DNA of 64,000 bases from Fermentibacter danicus (GTDB lineage: Bacteria; Fermentibacterota; Fermentibacteria; Fermentibacterales; Fermentibacteraceae): contig LKHB01000185.1 of NCBI GenBank assembly GCA_001618615.1, positions 1-64,000 on the forward strand, given 5' to 3'. The notes under the pieces were generated by a model. That model ran no database searches, was not told the origin of the DNA, and saw only the letters and a program-made list of their open reading frames with translations. Below, one piece after another: positions 54,001-62,392 of the stretch (its first letter is position 1; the number at the start of each line of letters is the position of its first letter). A program made the translations under genes and the position numbers.

Positions 54001-54837
54001 GAGACGGGAACGGGGAAGGAACTGGTCGCAAGGGGCCTGCACAGGCTGGGAAGGCCGGCCGGGCCTTTCGTCCCCATCGACTGCGGAGCGATACCGGAGG
54101 GGCTCCTCGAGTCCGAGCTGTTCGGTGCGAAAGGCGGTTCGTACACCGATCTCAGGAAGGACAGGACAGGGCTGCTGGAGGAGGCCTCGGGCGGCACGCT
54201 CTTCCTCGACGAGGTCGGGAACCTGTCGCCGCTTCTCCAGTCAAAGCTGCTGAGAGTCCTCGAGACGGGCAGGTTCAGGCCGCTCGGGGCGACAGTCGAG
54301 CGGGATGCGGGATTCAGGCTGGTCGCGGCGACCAACGCCGACCTCCGATCGATGGCCGCCGAGGGAGCCTTCAGAGCGGATCTCTTCTTCAGACTGTCCG
54401 TCATAGAGCTGAGAACGCCCCCCCTGAGGGGAAGGGCACAGGACATCCTCGAACTCGCACTCCTCTTCGCAGGGCAGATCCCGGGAGACGACCCGCCGCG
54501 GCTCACGAAGCAGGCGGCGGGCAGGCTGGTCGCCCACGACTGGCCGGGCAACGTGAGGGAGCTGCGGAACGTGATACAGAGGGCGGCCGTGTTCAGCAGA
54601 GGCGCGATCCGATCCGGGGATCTCGATTTCGGTCCCTCCGCCGCGGCGGATGAACATCCTGCGGCCATGGAGACACTGCAGTCAGCAATGGACATACATG
54701 TCGCTTCGGTTCTGTCGGCCTGCGGGGGCTCGATACGGCGCGCATCCGAAGTTCTGGACTGCGACCCGAAGACAGTCAGGAGGCGGGCGAAGCTCTATCG
54801 CGGGCGCCTCGACAGGAAGGGGCTGCCGGGGACGTAG
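51097..54837 (+). CDS. Pseudokinase-like / ATPase / TPR / AAA+ enhancer-binding-type regulator
   Basis: A 1246-residue protein from GTG 51097, with GGGAGG 10 bases upstream; ATG 51070 and 50998 are alternatives. Order: a degenerate kinase-like region (about 1-150), a second P-loop-less ATPase-like segment (LLVVDQADFASSDLIHMLSE), TPR-like repeats (about 400-850), then a sigma-54-activator AAA+ domain with Walker A GETGTGKE (about 966) and LFLDEVGNLSPLLQ. The GAFTGA loop that contacts sigma-54 is replaced by GGSYTDL, so it may not act with sigma-54. DWPGNVRELRNVI and a C-terminal Fis-type HTH (SIRRASEVLDCDPKTVRRRA) follow. Probably a DNA-binding regulator with its own signal input. Confidence 0.85.
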   Translation: MKEPRYISRRFLPGGREEALLDSPDGPILARIFQTTVPQRVVEEWFAEVSALSVPGVAVPTRLSGQAAGRFMLSLPAPYADHPGARSPEPGEVAARLSSLHAAGHLLLDCPAFIRDDGGDDLLVYWGDTALRHPFPGVSPEVDAGGFAGPCSDYYQFGLWMKNTADRRGEAGCDAGTVAELCSHSPRRRAKAAAEAGFFPGAAAMDSQPRIPDAPVSFLLSGPWEARDSIVNEILAAASRKGWPARAVRCSPGEAGRPLPDRPRGTGAVVSAADLLATLFPGVTGVTRLLVVDQADFASSDLIHMLSELMEIRPPHFRLLISASSAPPGLDTGRASRIELEGERTTALDSPSGCGSTGWAGPSWYGPRRRSEFVPGGEVRSAVTREEAWREGALRETADAWMAGLLPESMRQMAVDSLLRTGRATEALTVADPSDTPSRAEALLAAGRPEEAWETLRNPSAGCDRTRLAGLLSEALLGMGRLQEALEALSGCDDPATTVKKASIMDLLGDPGSALGMIEAALPAGGPGRSALLCARCTLQMRLGFYDGASSSADEAVRIDHDGADSAGLARSLQERGRVREVTGDWRGALEDYRLSSLLVSELGLHSERPVETDLFILESRMGLGRDAARTREALTTSLGSGGNPMDALKLDLLDSCTAALAGMGSEGLPTAERGAAAAASLGTPLLQGLCLLYKGQLHAQAGDMTEAAEALRHSRALAGLLGDRHLTLLAGIALAEIGESSEPGILRSLASELGLTSEAHEASAAAGPDDDRAQALRALLKLPSPMRACSLAVRFGHGGDPELLEDLRTARRNVLSTLPEPQRRAFDTMTAALERSDAATPEITAAMSRNALQEFSGWLAERLNGREGIPELAARLGLDTLSDSADGGVMIGEEPEPVYASGPGLEAARALAPLLAAALAGETAAAETVMSPHDDFPEIVGSSPGIVDLKARMTRVARLDLPVLVTGETGTGKELVARGLHRLGRPAGPFVPIDCGAIPEGLLESELFGAKGGSYTDLRKDRTGLLEEASGGTLFLDEVGNLSPLLQSKLLRVLETGRFRPLGATVERDAGFRLVAATNADLRSMAAEGAFRADLFFRLSVIELRTPPLRGRAQDILELALLFAGQIPGDDPPRLTKQAAGRLVAHDWPGNVRELRNVIQRAAVFSRGAIRSGDLDFGPSAAADEHPAAMETLQSAMDIHVASVLSACGGSIRRASEVLDCDPKTVRRRAKLYRGRLDRKGLPGT

Positions 54838-55445
54838 AACCTCCACGGCCTTTCCGCGGCCCGGCTGACTCCTATCCTCGCTGACTTCCCGCATTCGACG
54901 GGAGCGGCGTCCCCGGGCAGGAGAATCCGTGGCCCGCAGCCGCCTCCGACCGTCCCGACGAGGTCGGCTCCGTCATGCCCGCGGGTTATCCCCAGCGCCT
55001 GGCACAGCTTCGCCGGGCCATCCGTCAGACCGCGGGCCGAACCGCGGAGGCCCCTCCTGCTCTCCATCAGCGGAATGCCCCCGACCGGCTCCAGGGCCCG
55101 GACGAGCACGGCCTCTCCGATTCCGGCCGGCCCGGCCGAGACGTTGAAGCAGCAGTGCATCCCATAGATGAAATAGACGTAGGCCCTGCCGCCCTCGAGG
55201 AACATGGAGGCGTTCCTCGCCGTCCTCCCGGAGCGCGAATGGCTCGCCGGATCTTCCTGGGTGTATGCCTCGGTCTCCACGATGATCCCCGACGTCACGG
55301 CGGCGGGGTCGGGATCGTCCATCAGGAGGAGGCAGCCCAGGAGGGCGGGGGCGAGGGATGTCGCCGGTTTCAGGAAGAAGCCGCCGTGCGGCACGACCCA
55401 TTCCCGGACGGCGTCCGCCCGTGCTTCCATCCTCTCCTCGTCCAT
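54795..55445 (-). CDS. 3-methyladenine DNA glycosylase (MPG/AAG family)
   Basis: A 216-residue base-excision glycosylase. ATG 55445 has GGAGG at an 8-base spacing. The family motifs ATSLAPALLGCLLL, IVETEAYTQEDPASH (catalytic Glu) and RNASMFLEGGRAYVYFIYGM are present, and TDGPAKLCQALGI follows. It removes alkylated purines. Its 3' end overlaps the convergent regulator gene by 43 bases. Confidence 0.93.
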   Translation of the reverse strand: MDEERMEARADAVREWVVPHGGFFLKPATSLAPALLGCLLLMDDPDPAAVTSGIIVETEAYTQEDPASHSRSGRTARNASMFLEGGRAYVYFIYGMHCCFNVSAGPAGIGEAVLVRALEPVGGIPLMESRRGLRGSARGLTDGPAKLCQALGITRGHDGADLVGTVGGGCGPRILLPGDAAPVECGKSARIGVSRAAERPWRFYVPGSPFLSRRPR

Positions 55446-55510
55446 GCCGGGAACCTCCGAGGCGCGAGTATAGCATTCCCCGCGGAGCGACGGCACCGGG
55501 CGGGAGTTCG

Positions 55511-58500
55511 TCAGTACCTGAGCGTGTAGTGCAGCTCCATGGAAGGCTCCTGTTCGCCGTGGAGCGTGGATTTCGTGCTGCCCACCAGGTAGAGGTCGGG
55601 TCGGATGTAGTACTGGGCGCTTATCGTCCCGGGCTCCGACGAGAAGATGTCCCCGGAAAACGAGACGAAGAGGTCCGGCAGCACGTACTTGCCGACGTTC
55701 AGGGTGAGGCTGGTGGAGTCGGCGAGAAGATCCGGGGTCAGTTCGAGCTGGTCGAGACCGACTCCATCCCTCAGGCTGCGGGCCAGAAGCTGCCCGACAT
55801 AGTTCTGGGCGGCTCCGCCGAACTGGGTCTGCAGGGCTCCAGAATCCATCTGCTGGAGTTCTCCGTAGGTGATGCCGACAGCCAGGAGGGAGAGGATGTC
55901 CTCCTGCGTCAGGCTTCCGGACGGACCTTCGCCAAGGAGCGTGATCAGCGGGTTCGAAGGCGAGCCCTGGATGACCACGGTGATCGTGTACGGCATGCGG
56001 TCGATCGCTCCGCGCACGACTGTGACGGCGGTTATCGAGAGCCTCTGCTCGGACGGCACTCCGGGCAGGAGTTCGATGGTCCCCTCGGTGATGTCGAAGT
56101 CCTTCTGAAGCAGATGGACCTTGCCCCGGACGGAGGTCAGCGAGCCGGAAACCGCGGGCAGCCCCTGCTGGGTCAGAATCGTTAGAGCGAGGCTCATCTC
56201 GATGTCCGCCAGCGAACTGCGGAACCAGACCCCTCTCTCCCCCCGGACGGTTATCCTCAGATCCACGGGGAGCGGCTCAGGCTGGGTCGACCCTCCCGTC
56301 GAGAGATCCTCGGGCATGCCTATGATCCCCTCGAGGATCTCGAGCTTCCCCGACACCTCCGGCCTGCCGGCCGAGGGGTCGCTGCTCGCGGACTTCAGGT
56401 AGCCGGAGAACATGATGTTCGCGAACCCTCCTATCGAGGCCCTGAACGAGTCGAAGTCGGCCCTGAAGCTGAACCCGTCGAGGCTGATCTCCGGAAGCGA
56501 ATCCTGGTCTATGTCCAGAAGCAGGGTGGCCATTATGGTGCCGCGGGTGCTGTCGGCGGACGAGAGGGTGAGTCTGGTTCCGTAACTGCCCGGTTCCGGC
56601 TGGAGATGCATCACGACGTTCGACAGGTACATGTTCAGGGTCGTGATGAACAGCCTCTCGATCGAGGCCACGGCCTCCGCAGTGATCTTCCGCCCGGGCT
56701 CGGCGTCACGCGAGTACTCCAGCCGCGCCGAGATGTCCGCCCCACTGGTGCGGAGCGGGACGGGCAGCGCGTAGAACACCCAGTCCCCCAGCCTGTTCAG
56801 CATCAGCTCCGCGCTCACGATGTTGCCCGGATTCAGGGAGAACCCTTCCGGAGTGCTGACATCCTCGATGAAGGCCTTCAGCGTGGAGGCCACCCCACCG
56901 TCCCAGGACGAGATGCCCGTGACGCTGAGGTCGCCGTCCGACATGTCCAGGTCGAGCGTAATGCTGTCGGCCTGGTATGCGCCGAACGAGGGGCCGGTTA
57001 TCCTGCCGTCGAGCCCCGCAGTCGTGACGCCGTCCCGGGTGCGCAGGAAGGCATCGAACTCTCCGTATCCGGAAACGGCCCCTCCGAGATGGAGCAGACC
57101 GCCGAGCTGCGATAGATCGAAGCGACTTCCGGTCAGCTCGAAATCGGAGTCCCTCCCCTCGACCTCACCCTGCAGTGAGAGTATTCCGTGAGGCGTCTGA
57201 ACCCAGGCAGAGTCCAGAGACATGCGGGAGGAGTCGAAGATGCAGATCATGCCCCCGTCCTGGACCAGCCTCTGCTTGGAACTCCCGACCCGCAGACCGT
57301 CCACCAGCAGCAGGGCCGGATCGCCCTCCCTGTAGACAGCCTCGGCGCTGACCGACATTCCCTCGGGAGACACTGCCTGCAGATCGGTCAGCGAATACTC
57401 CCCGTCACCGAACTCGAGGGAGGCCCCGACCTGGAAGGTGTCCAGAGGGGTACGCAGGGAGTCGATCCGGATCTCGGCGGAGCCCCTCGGCGATTCCGAC
57501 CAGGATACGGTTCCGACCGTCGTCAGGCCGGCAGCGGCCAGGCCGGTTCCCATGGATATGCCGCCGACCCCCGCGTCGAACTCCGCGAGGACCGACGAGC
57601 GATTGCCCGAAAAAGCGACATCGCAGGAGGCGTCCATGATCGACAGGCTCTCCGGAAGCGCGAGGAGCGGGATAGTAGATGCGTCCTCGACCGCGAGGGA
57701 CAGCCGCCCCGAAAAGGTCGAGGGCATCAGATCCATGCCCGAGGCGCCCGAGGCGTCCAGATCCGCGTTCAATCCGGGAGCCGAGGCGTCGACCGAGAGA
57801 TCCCATCTGCCGGGCCGGGCGGACAGGACGGCCCGCAGGCTCGTCACCGGGACTCCCGAGAACACCGAGGGCTTCAGATCCACCGTTCCGGAGCAGGATG
57901 AGAGCCCAGCCGAAGTTCCGGACAGCGCCGCCGAGACGGTGCCGTTCAGACTCGCCTTCGGGGCCGGGGAGTAGAGGACGGAGGGATCGAACGAACTCAT
58001 CGCCGACTGAAGGGAGACTCTCCACACGCCGTCCGGCAGCCTGTATTCACAGTCGGCGTATATCCGGAGGCCGGCCACGGCGAGCATGAGACCTTCGAGG
58101 GATACGGAGTCCAGGCCGGCGTCAAGGGTATCCACAGTAAATTCGAGAGGATGGCCGTATGCCGTGGCGACGCCGTTCCGAAGCGAGGTGGACACCTCCG
58201 GATTCGAGAGGGTTCCCGAGATGTCCCCGGAGAAGTCGAGTTCGACCTCCACGGGAATCTTCAGCAGATCCTCACCCGCCGATGCCATCCCGGAGAAGGA
58301 GACGTCCAGCCCGGAGGTCTCCCCCGTGAGAGTGCCCTCGAAATACATGTTTCCGAACGGAGTCGAGGCGCTGAAGCCCCGGCTGGACACGATTCCGTCC
58401 TCCAGGCTCGCATGGCCGCTTCCGGTGATGACTCCGATCCCGCGAATCCATGTCGAAACGCGGGCGGCGGTCACGTCGGACCCTCTTCCGCGCACGACGG

Positions 58501-58996
58501 ATGCGGAGAGCTGCATCCCGTCCAGGATGGGGCCGGCCGAGTCGCTGATGGTGCCGTCGCAGAGGATCAGCGAGTCGGCGCCGGTGACGATCCCCCTGTC
58601 GATGCTCTCGAGGATGCCGACCAGCGTAGAGGGTTCCCCGCCCTCGCGGGGCCGGGGAATGGTTATGAGGAGATTCTCCACCGAGACGGTGTGGACCCTG
58701 CGGAAAAGAAGGAAGGAGTGCAGGGCGCCCTCGACCCTGGCCCCGCGCACGTCGACCTCGAGGCCGTGCGGATCAGTGACGTAGACCCTCTCCACGCCGG
58801 TGTTCCAGAAGAGGTCGGTCCTCGCACCGGTCACCTCTACGGATAGCGAATCATTCGAGAGCATCGCGCCGATGACGTTCCCGACAGTCTCCGAAACGAA
58901 GCCGGTCACTATCGAGAGGTATGCGGAAAGGATCATCAACACGAAACCGCTGGCGACGGCCCTGGGGGGGTAGTGCCTGAATCTGCCGCCCGTCAT
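55511..58996 (-). CDS. tamB: TamB-like (DUF490) translocation/assembly protein
   Basis: A 1161-residue protein with an N-terminal signal anchor (about 14-35) and a very long beta-helical body without catalytic motifs. The C-terminal 350 residues match the TamB domain (GELQQMDSGALQTQFGGAAQ, VGLDQLELTPDLL, NVGKYVLPDLFVSFSGDIFS). The start overlaps the stop of the Omp85-type gene (TGATG). The pair makes a periplasm-spanning module that inserts outer-membrane proteins or moves phospholipid to the outer membrane. Confidence 0.9.
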   Translation of the reverse strand: MTGGRFRHYPPRAVASGFVLMILSAYLSIVTGFVSETVGNVIGAMLSNDSLSVEVTGARTDLFWNTGVERVYVTDPHGLEVDVRGARVEGALHSFLLFRRVHTVSVENLLITIPRPREGGEPSTLVGILESIDRGIVTGADSLILCDGTISDSAGPILDGMQLSASVVRGRGSDVTAARVSTWIRGIGVITGSGHASLEDGIVSSRGFSASTPFGNMYFEGTLTGETSGLDVSFSGMASAGEDLLKIPVEVELDFSGDISGTLSNPEVSTSLRNGVATAYGHPLEFTVDTLDAGLDSVSLEGLMLAVAGLRIYADCEYRLPDGVWRVSLQSAMSSFDPSVLYSPAPKASLNGTVSAALSGTSAGLSSCSGTVDLKPSVFSGVPVTSLRAVLSARPGRWDLSVDASAPGLNADLDASGASGMDLMPSTFSGRLSLAVEDASTIPLLALPESLSIMDASCDVAFSGNRSSVLAEFDAGVGGISMGTGLAAAGLTTVGTVSWSESPRGSAEIRIDSLRTPLDTFQVGASLEFGDGEYSLTDLQAVSPEGMSVSAEAVYREGDPALLLVDGLRVGSSKQRLVQDGGMICIFDSSRMSLDSAWVQTPHGILSLQGEVEGRDSDFELTGSRFDLSQLGGLLHLGGAVSGYGEFDAFLRTRDGVTTAGLDGRITGPSFGAYQADSITLDLDMSDGDLSVTGISSWDGGVASTLKAFIEDVSTPEGFSLNPGNIVSAELMLNRLGDWVFYALPVPLRTSGADISARLEYSRDAEPGRKITAEAVASIERLFITTLNMYLSNVVMHLQPEPGSYGTRLTLSSADSTRGTIMATLLLDIDQDSLPEISLDGFSFRADFDSFRASIGGFANIMFSGYLKSASSDPSAGRPEVSGKLEILEGIIGMPEDLSTGGSTQPEPLPVDLRITVRGERGVWFRSSLADIEMSLALTILTQQGLPAVSGSLTSVRGKVHLLQKDFDITEGTIELLPGVPSEQRLSITAVTVVRGAIDRMPYTITVVIQGSPSNPLITLLGEGPSGSLTQEDILSLLAVGITYGELQQMDSGALQTQFGGAAQNYVGQLLARSLRDGVGLDQLELTPDLLADSTSLTLNVGKYVLPDLFVSFSGDIFSSEPGTISAQYYIRPDLYLVGSTKSTLHGEQEPSMELHYTLRY

Positions 58997-60780
58997 CAGA
59001 ACGGATGTCCCAGAGCCAGATAGGCTCTACCCCGGCGCAGTCCGTCCGTCCAGGTCGGGGCGAAGCCGTAGTCCAGCCTGAGGGGGCCGAAGGGAGTGGC
59101 GAACCTGAGACCCATGCCCACGCCGAGCCCCGCCGTCTCGGTCGAGATCTGGTCCACCTCCTCCCAGATGCCCCCGGTATCGAGGAACAGAGCCATCCAC
59201 AGCCCTCCGACGACCCTCATGCGGGATTCGATGTTCCCGAGCAGCATGACCCGGCCGCCCGTGGGGTTTCCCTCGGAGTCCTCGGGTCCGACCGTATTGA
59301 AGGCATATCCGCGGATGGTGGAACCGCCTCCGAGGAAGAACCTCTCTCCCGGCGCTATCTCCTCGTCTTCTCCGTAGGGACGGACGACGCCGCCGCGTAT
59401 CCTCCAGGCGAGGATGACGTCCCGTATGACGGGCTTGAAGACTCTCGCCTCACTCTCGATCCGATAGAAGCTCCTTCCGCCGAGGAATCCGCCGGACAGG
59501 CCTCCCGACAAGCCGAGGAGATGGCCGTGCCGGGGGTCGAGCACCGCGTCGCGGGTGTCGTGCTGGATGCCGGCCGAGATCCGGGAGGTCGTGGTCCAGT
59601 CGAACTCCTCCTCGCCGCCGCCGACGCCAGTTTCGTTGTACTTGTTCCTCGAGAGGGAGTAGCTCAGCGTCAGCTTCAGTTTCTCGGCGAGGAACCGGGA
59701 AATCGCGATCTCCCCGCCGTATCCCCTCTCGTCGAGGCCGGGGAGGCTGAAGTACAGGTAACTCAGGGTGAAGCGCCCCTTCCACTTCGTCGAGGCTACG
59801 TACGGCTCCTCGTAGACGAGCGAGGGTTCGACTATGTCGCCCCCTCCGGTCGAGAAGTACCTCGTCCACTCCGAGCCAATCGTGAGAGACTGGTTGTTGC
59901 CCATGATGTTCGGATGCTTCCAGAACGCGCTCAGGATCATGGCGGAGGGGGATGCGTAGCCGGCGCCGAGATCGAGTTCCCTGTAGGGCCTCTCGGTCAC
60001 CTGTATCAGGAGGTCGACGCTGTCTCGCCCTTCGGAGAGGCCTTCATAGACGAACCGCACGTCGCTGAACAGGGCGAGGTCGTAGATGGCCGCTATCGAC
60101 CTCCTCATCATCTCCATGTCGAGCGAATCACCGGGCTGAAGGAGCACCTCGCGGGTGACGACCACCTTCCTGACGGTCCGCAATCCTTCGACGTCCATGC
60201 TGCCCAGGAGTATCTGGCGGCCCTCCGAAATCGAGCACTCGACCCCCCTCTGGGCCGGGAGGCTCTCCGGGGCCGGGGCGTCGAACGGAAGAACGGCGAC
60301 ATCGACGGAGGCGAGAACGTAGCCGTGTCGGGCGTAACGCTCCAGCATGGCGGATCTGATCTGCTCGAGCGCCCCCGGGGTGAGGACGCGGCCGGCCTCG
60401 ATATCGACCGCTCGCAGCAGTTCACGCGCTTCCAGCGCCTGGTTGCCGGAGAGCACGAGGGGCCCCATCAGGCTCCTCCTGCCAGGGGAAACCGTGATCC
60501 TCACGACCCCGACATCCTCGTGCCACTCCGGCCACGCGACCTCGACCGACGCCTCCAGATAGCCGCGGTTGTTCAGATTGGAGAGCACTGCCTGCCGGAC
60601 TTCGCCGGGCGTGACCTCCATGAGTGACACGCCCCTCCTGAGCCCCGAACCTTCCAGGAGATCGCCCTCGGACACGGCTCCGGCGCCCTCGATGCGTATC
60701 GAGTCCACCACTGCGCCCGAAGAGGCGCCGGGGGCGGCCGACAGAGCCAGGGCGAGAGTCAGTGCGGGACCGGTCAGCAT
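58996..60780 (-). CDS. Omp85/BamA-TamA-family outer-membrane protein
   Basis: A 594-residue protein. ATG 60780 has AGGAG 7 bases upstream and begins a signal peptide (about 1-23). About three POTRA domains follow (VDSIRIEGAG..., SLMGPLVLSGNQALEARELL, LLGSMDVEGLRTVRKVVV), and then a 16-strand barrel with GGGSTIRGYAFN (the conserved strand-loop of Omp85) and the C-terminal RRGRAYLALGHPF. POTRA number and pairing with TamB suggest TamA-type rather than the main BamA, but this is not certain. Confidence 0.9.
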   Translation of the reverse strand: MLTGPALTLALALSAAPGASSGAVVDSIRIEGAGAVSEGDLLEGSGLRRGVSLMEVTPGEVRQAVLSNLNNRGYLEASVEVAWPEWHEDVGVVRITVSPGRRSLMGPLVLSGNQALEARELLRAVDIEAGRVLTPGALEQIRSAMLERYARHGYVLASVDVAVLPFDAPAPESLPAQRGVECSISEGRQILLGSMDVEGLRTVRKVVVTREVLLQPGDSLDMEMMRRSIAAIYDLALFSDVRFVYEGLSEGRDSVDLLIQVTERPYRELDLGAGYASPSAMILSAFWKHPNIMGNNQSLTIGSEWTRYFSTGGGDIVEPSLVYEEPYVASTKWKGRFTLSYLYFSLPGLDERGYGGEIAISRFLAEKLKLTLSYSLSRNKYNETGVGGGEEEFDWTTTSRISAGIQHDTRDAVLDPRHGHLLGLSGGLSGGFLGGRSFYRIESEARVFKPVIRDVILAWRIRGGVVRPYGEDEEIAPGERFFLGGGSTIRGYAFNTVGPEDSEGNPTGGRVMLLGNIESRMRVVGGLWMALFLDTGGIWEEVDQISTETAGLGVGMGLRFATPFGPLRLDYGFAPTWTDGLRRGRAYLALGHPF

Positions 60781-60930
60781 GGGCTGTCTCCTCGATGATT
60801 TCCGGGTATCGGACCCGGGCTGCGCCATGAACATCGGAATATAGGATGACATGGCATGCCGTGCTGCAGCATTTGTCCCCGGGGGCGGCGTTTGGTTAGG
60901 AATTGACCTGAAGAAGAGAGGGGTTCGCCT

Positions 60931-62268
60931 ATGAGTTCAATCGTGATCGACCATCCATCCCCGGCCGTCGTCCTCCTCGTCGGAGGAACCGATCCGAGCG
61001 GAGGAGCAGGGCTGGCTGCCGACATAAAGGCGGCTGCGGCGGCGGGCGTTCTCGGTGAGATCGTCGTGACGGCCGTAACCTTCCAGAGCAGCGGTTCGGT
61101 GGAGGGCTGGGAGCCGGTCTCCACGGGAGCCGTCTCCAGGCAGATCGAGGCGGTTCTGCGCGACGGCCCTCCAGGCGCGGTCAAGTCGGGGATGCTCGGG
61201 AGCGCGGCCGTGGCGTCCGAGCTGGCCGGCCTGCTCCGTTCCAGGCTGCCGGAAGTGCCGTATGTCCTGGATCCGGTGCTGGTGGCGGGTTCCGGCGGCT
61301 CGCTGCACGAGGGCGGGATGCCCGGGATGGTGCGCGATGCGCTGGTGCCGCTCAGCGCACTATGCACGCCGAACCTGGACGAGGCGGAAGCCCTGACGGG
61401 GCTCCGGGTGCGCGACAGGGAATCGATGGAGCGCGCCGCCGCCAGGATCGTCGAGATGGGAGCCGGGGCCGCACTGGTCAAGGGAGGCCATCTGGAGGGC
61501 GAACCGGCGGACTTTCTACTCGCAGGCGGCAGGGGCCGGTGGTTCGAGGGCAGGAGGACATGCCCCGGAAAGCTTCACGGGACCGGCTGCACCCTCGCCT
61601 CCGCCACGGCCGCCCGACTGGCCGCCGGCGCCGGGGTGGAGGAGGCGGTGGAGTCCTCCCTCCACTACCTCAGGCAGGCTGCCGCAGGGTACTTCATCCG
61701 CGGCGCCGGCAACGTTCCCGGGCATTTCCCGCCCGCCGGACCGAGGAGTGGGAGGCTGGACGCCACCGCGTTCTATTCCCTCCCCAGGTTCTGCAGCAGA
61801 TGCGGAACCTCACTCGTCGTCGAGAGCGGCGTCAGACACTACCCGTGCCCGGCCTGCGGGCTGCTGCACTACAGGAATCCTCTTCCGGCCGTAACCGTCG
61901 CCGCAGTCAGGGACGGCAGGATACTCCTGGTGGAAAGGGCCTGCTCGCCGGGAAAGGGCCTGCACTGCCTCCCGGGCGGTTTCCTGGAACTCGGGGAGAC
62001 CGTGGAGGATTGTGCGGCCCGCGAACTCGCCGAGGAAACCGGTCTCTCGGCGCGGTCCATGAAACTCAGGGGCGTCGAGACGGACGAGACGGAGTACGGC
62101 GGCATCATGCTGGCCGTGATGGAGGCCGGGGGTCTCGAAGGGACGCCCGTCCCCGGCGACGACGCATCGGACATCGAATGGTTCCCGCTCGACTCCCTCC
62201 CGCCGCTGGCCTTCGCGGCCCATGGCAGGATAATCGAACGCATCAGGGCGGAGAGAAGCGGGGAATGA
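60931..62268 (+). CDS. thiD: ThiD-type HMP-P kinase fused to zinc-ribbon Nudix hydrolase
   Basis: A 445-residue two-enzyme fusion. Residues about 12-265 are a hydroxymethylpyrimidine/phosphomethylpyrimidine kinase: GGTDPSGGAGLAADIKAAAA, VTAVTFQS, VLDPVLVAGSGGSL and the anion-hole GTGCTLASATAA. A C4 zinc ribbon (CSRCG...CPACG, about 290-310) follows, and then a Nudix domain with the full box GGFLELGETVEDCAARELAEETG. ThiD makes HMP-PP for thiamine. The Nudix part may hydrolyse a related pyrophosphate. The zinc ribbon and Nudix order is as in NudC-like enzymes. ATG 60931 follows GAGAGGGG. No other thi gene is nearby. Confidence 0.9.
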   Translation: MSSIVIDHPSPAVVLLVGGTDPSGGAGLAADIKAAAAAGVLGEIVVTAVTFQSSGSVEGWEPVSTGAVSRQIEAVLRDGPPGAVKSGMLGSAAVASELAGLLRSRLPEVPYVLDPVLVAGSGGSLHEGGMPGMVRDALVPLSALCTPNLDEAEALTGLRVRDRESMERAAARIVEMGAGAALVKGGHLEGEPADFLLAGGRGRWFEGRRTCPGKLHGTGCTLASATAARLAAGAGVEEAVESSLHYLRQAAAGYFIRGAGNVPGHFPPAGPRSGRLDATAFYSLPRFCSRCGTSLVVESGVRHYPCPACGLLHYRNPLPAVTVAAVRDGRILLVERACSPGKGLHCLPGGFLELGETVEDCAARELAEETGLSARSMKLRGVETDETEYGGIMLAVMEAGGLEGTPVPGDDASDIEWFPLDSLPPLAFAAHGRIIERIRAERSGE

Positions 62269-62322
62269 TCGCTTCGTGCGCGCCGGCCGCCGTGGCTGTC
62301 GGCTAATCGTTCATGCATCTCT

Positions 62323-62360
62323 CCCGGGCGGGACAGGCCCGTAAGCCCGTCCCGTCCGGG
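62323..62360. terminator. Long hairpin between convergent genes
   Basis: CCCGGGCGGGAC and GTCCCGTCCGGG pair over 12 positions with one G-U, plus three inner pairs. It lies between the ThiD-Nudix stop and the histidine-kinase stop. No strong T-run on either strand, but its position suits a bidirectional terminator. Confidence 0.5.
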
Positions 62361-62392
62361 ATCGTTTGCGGGCAATCAGTCGGTAAGCGTCT

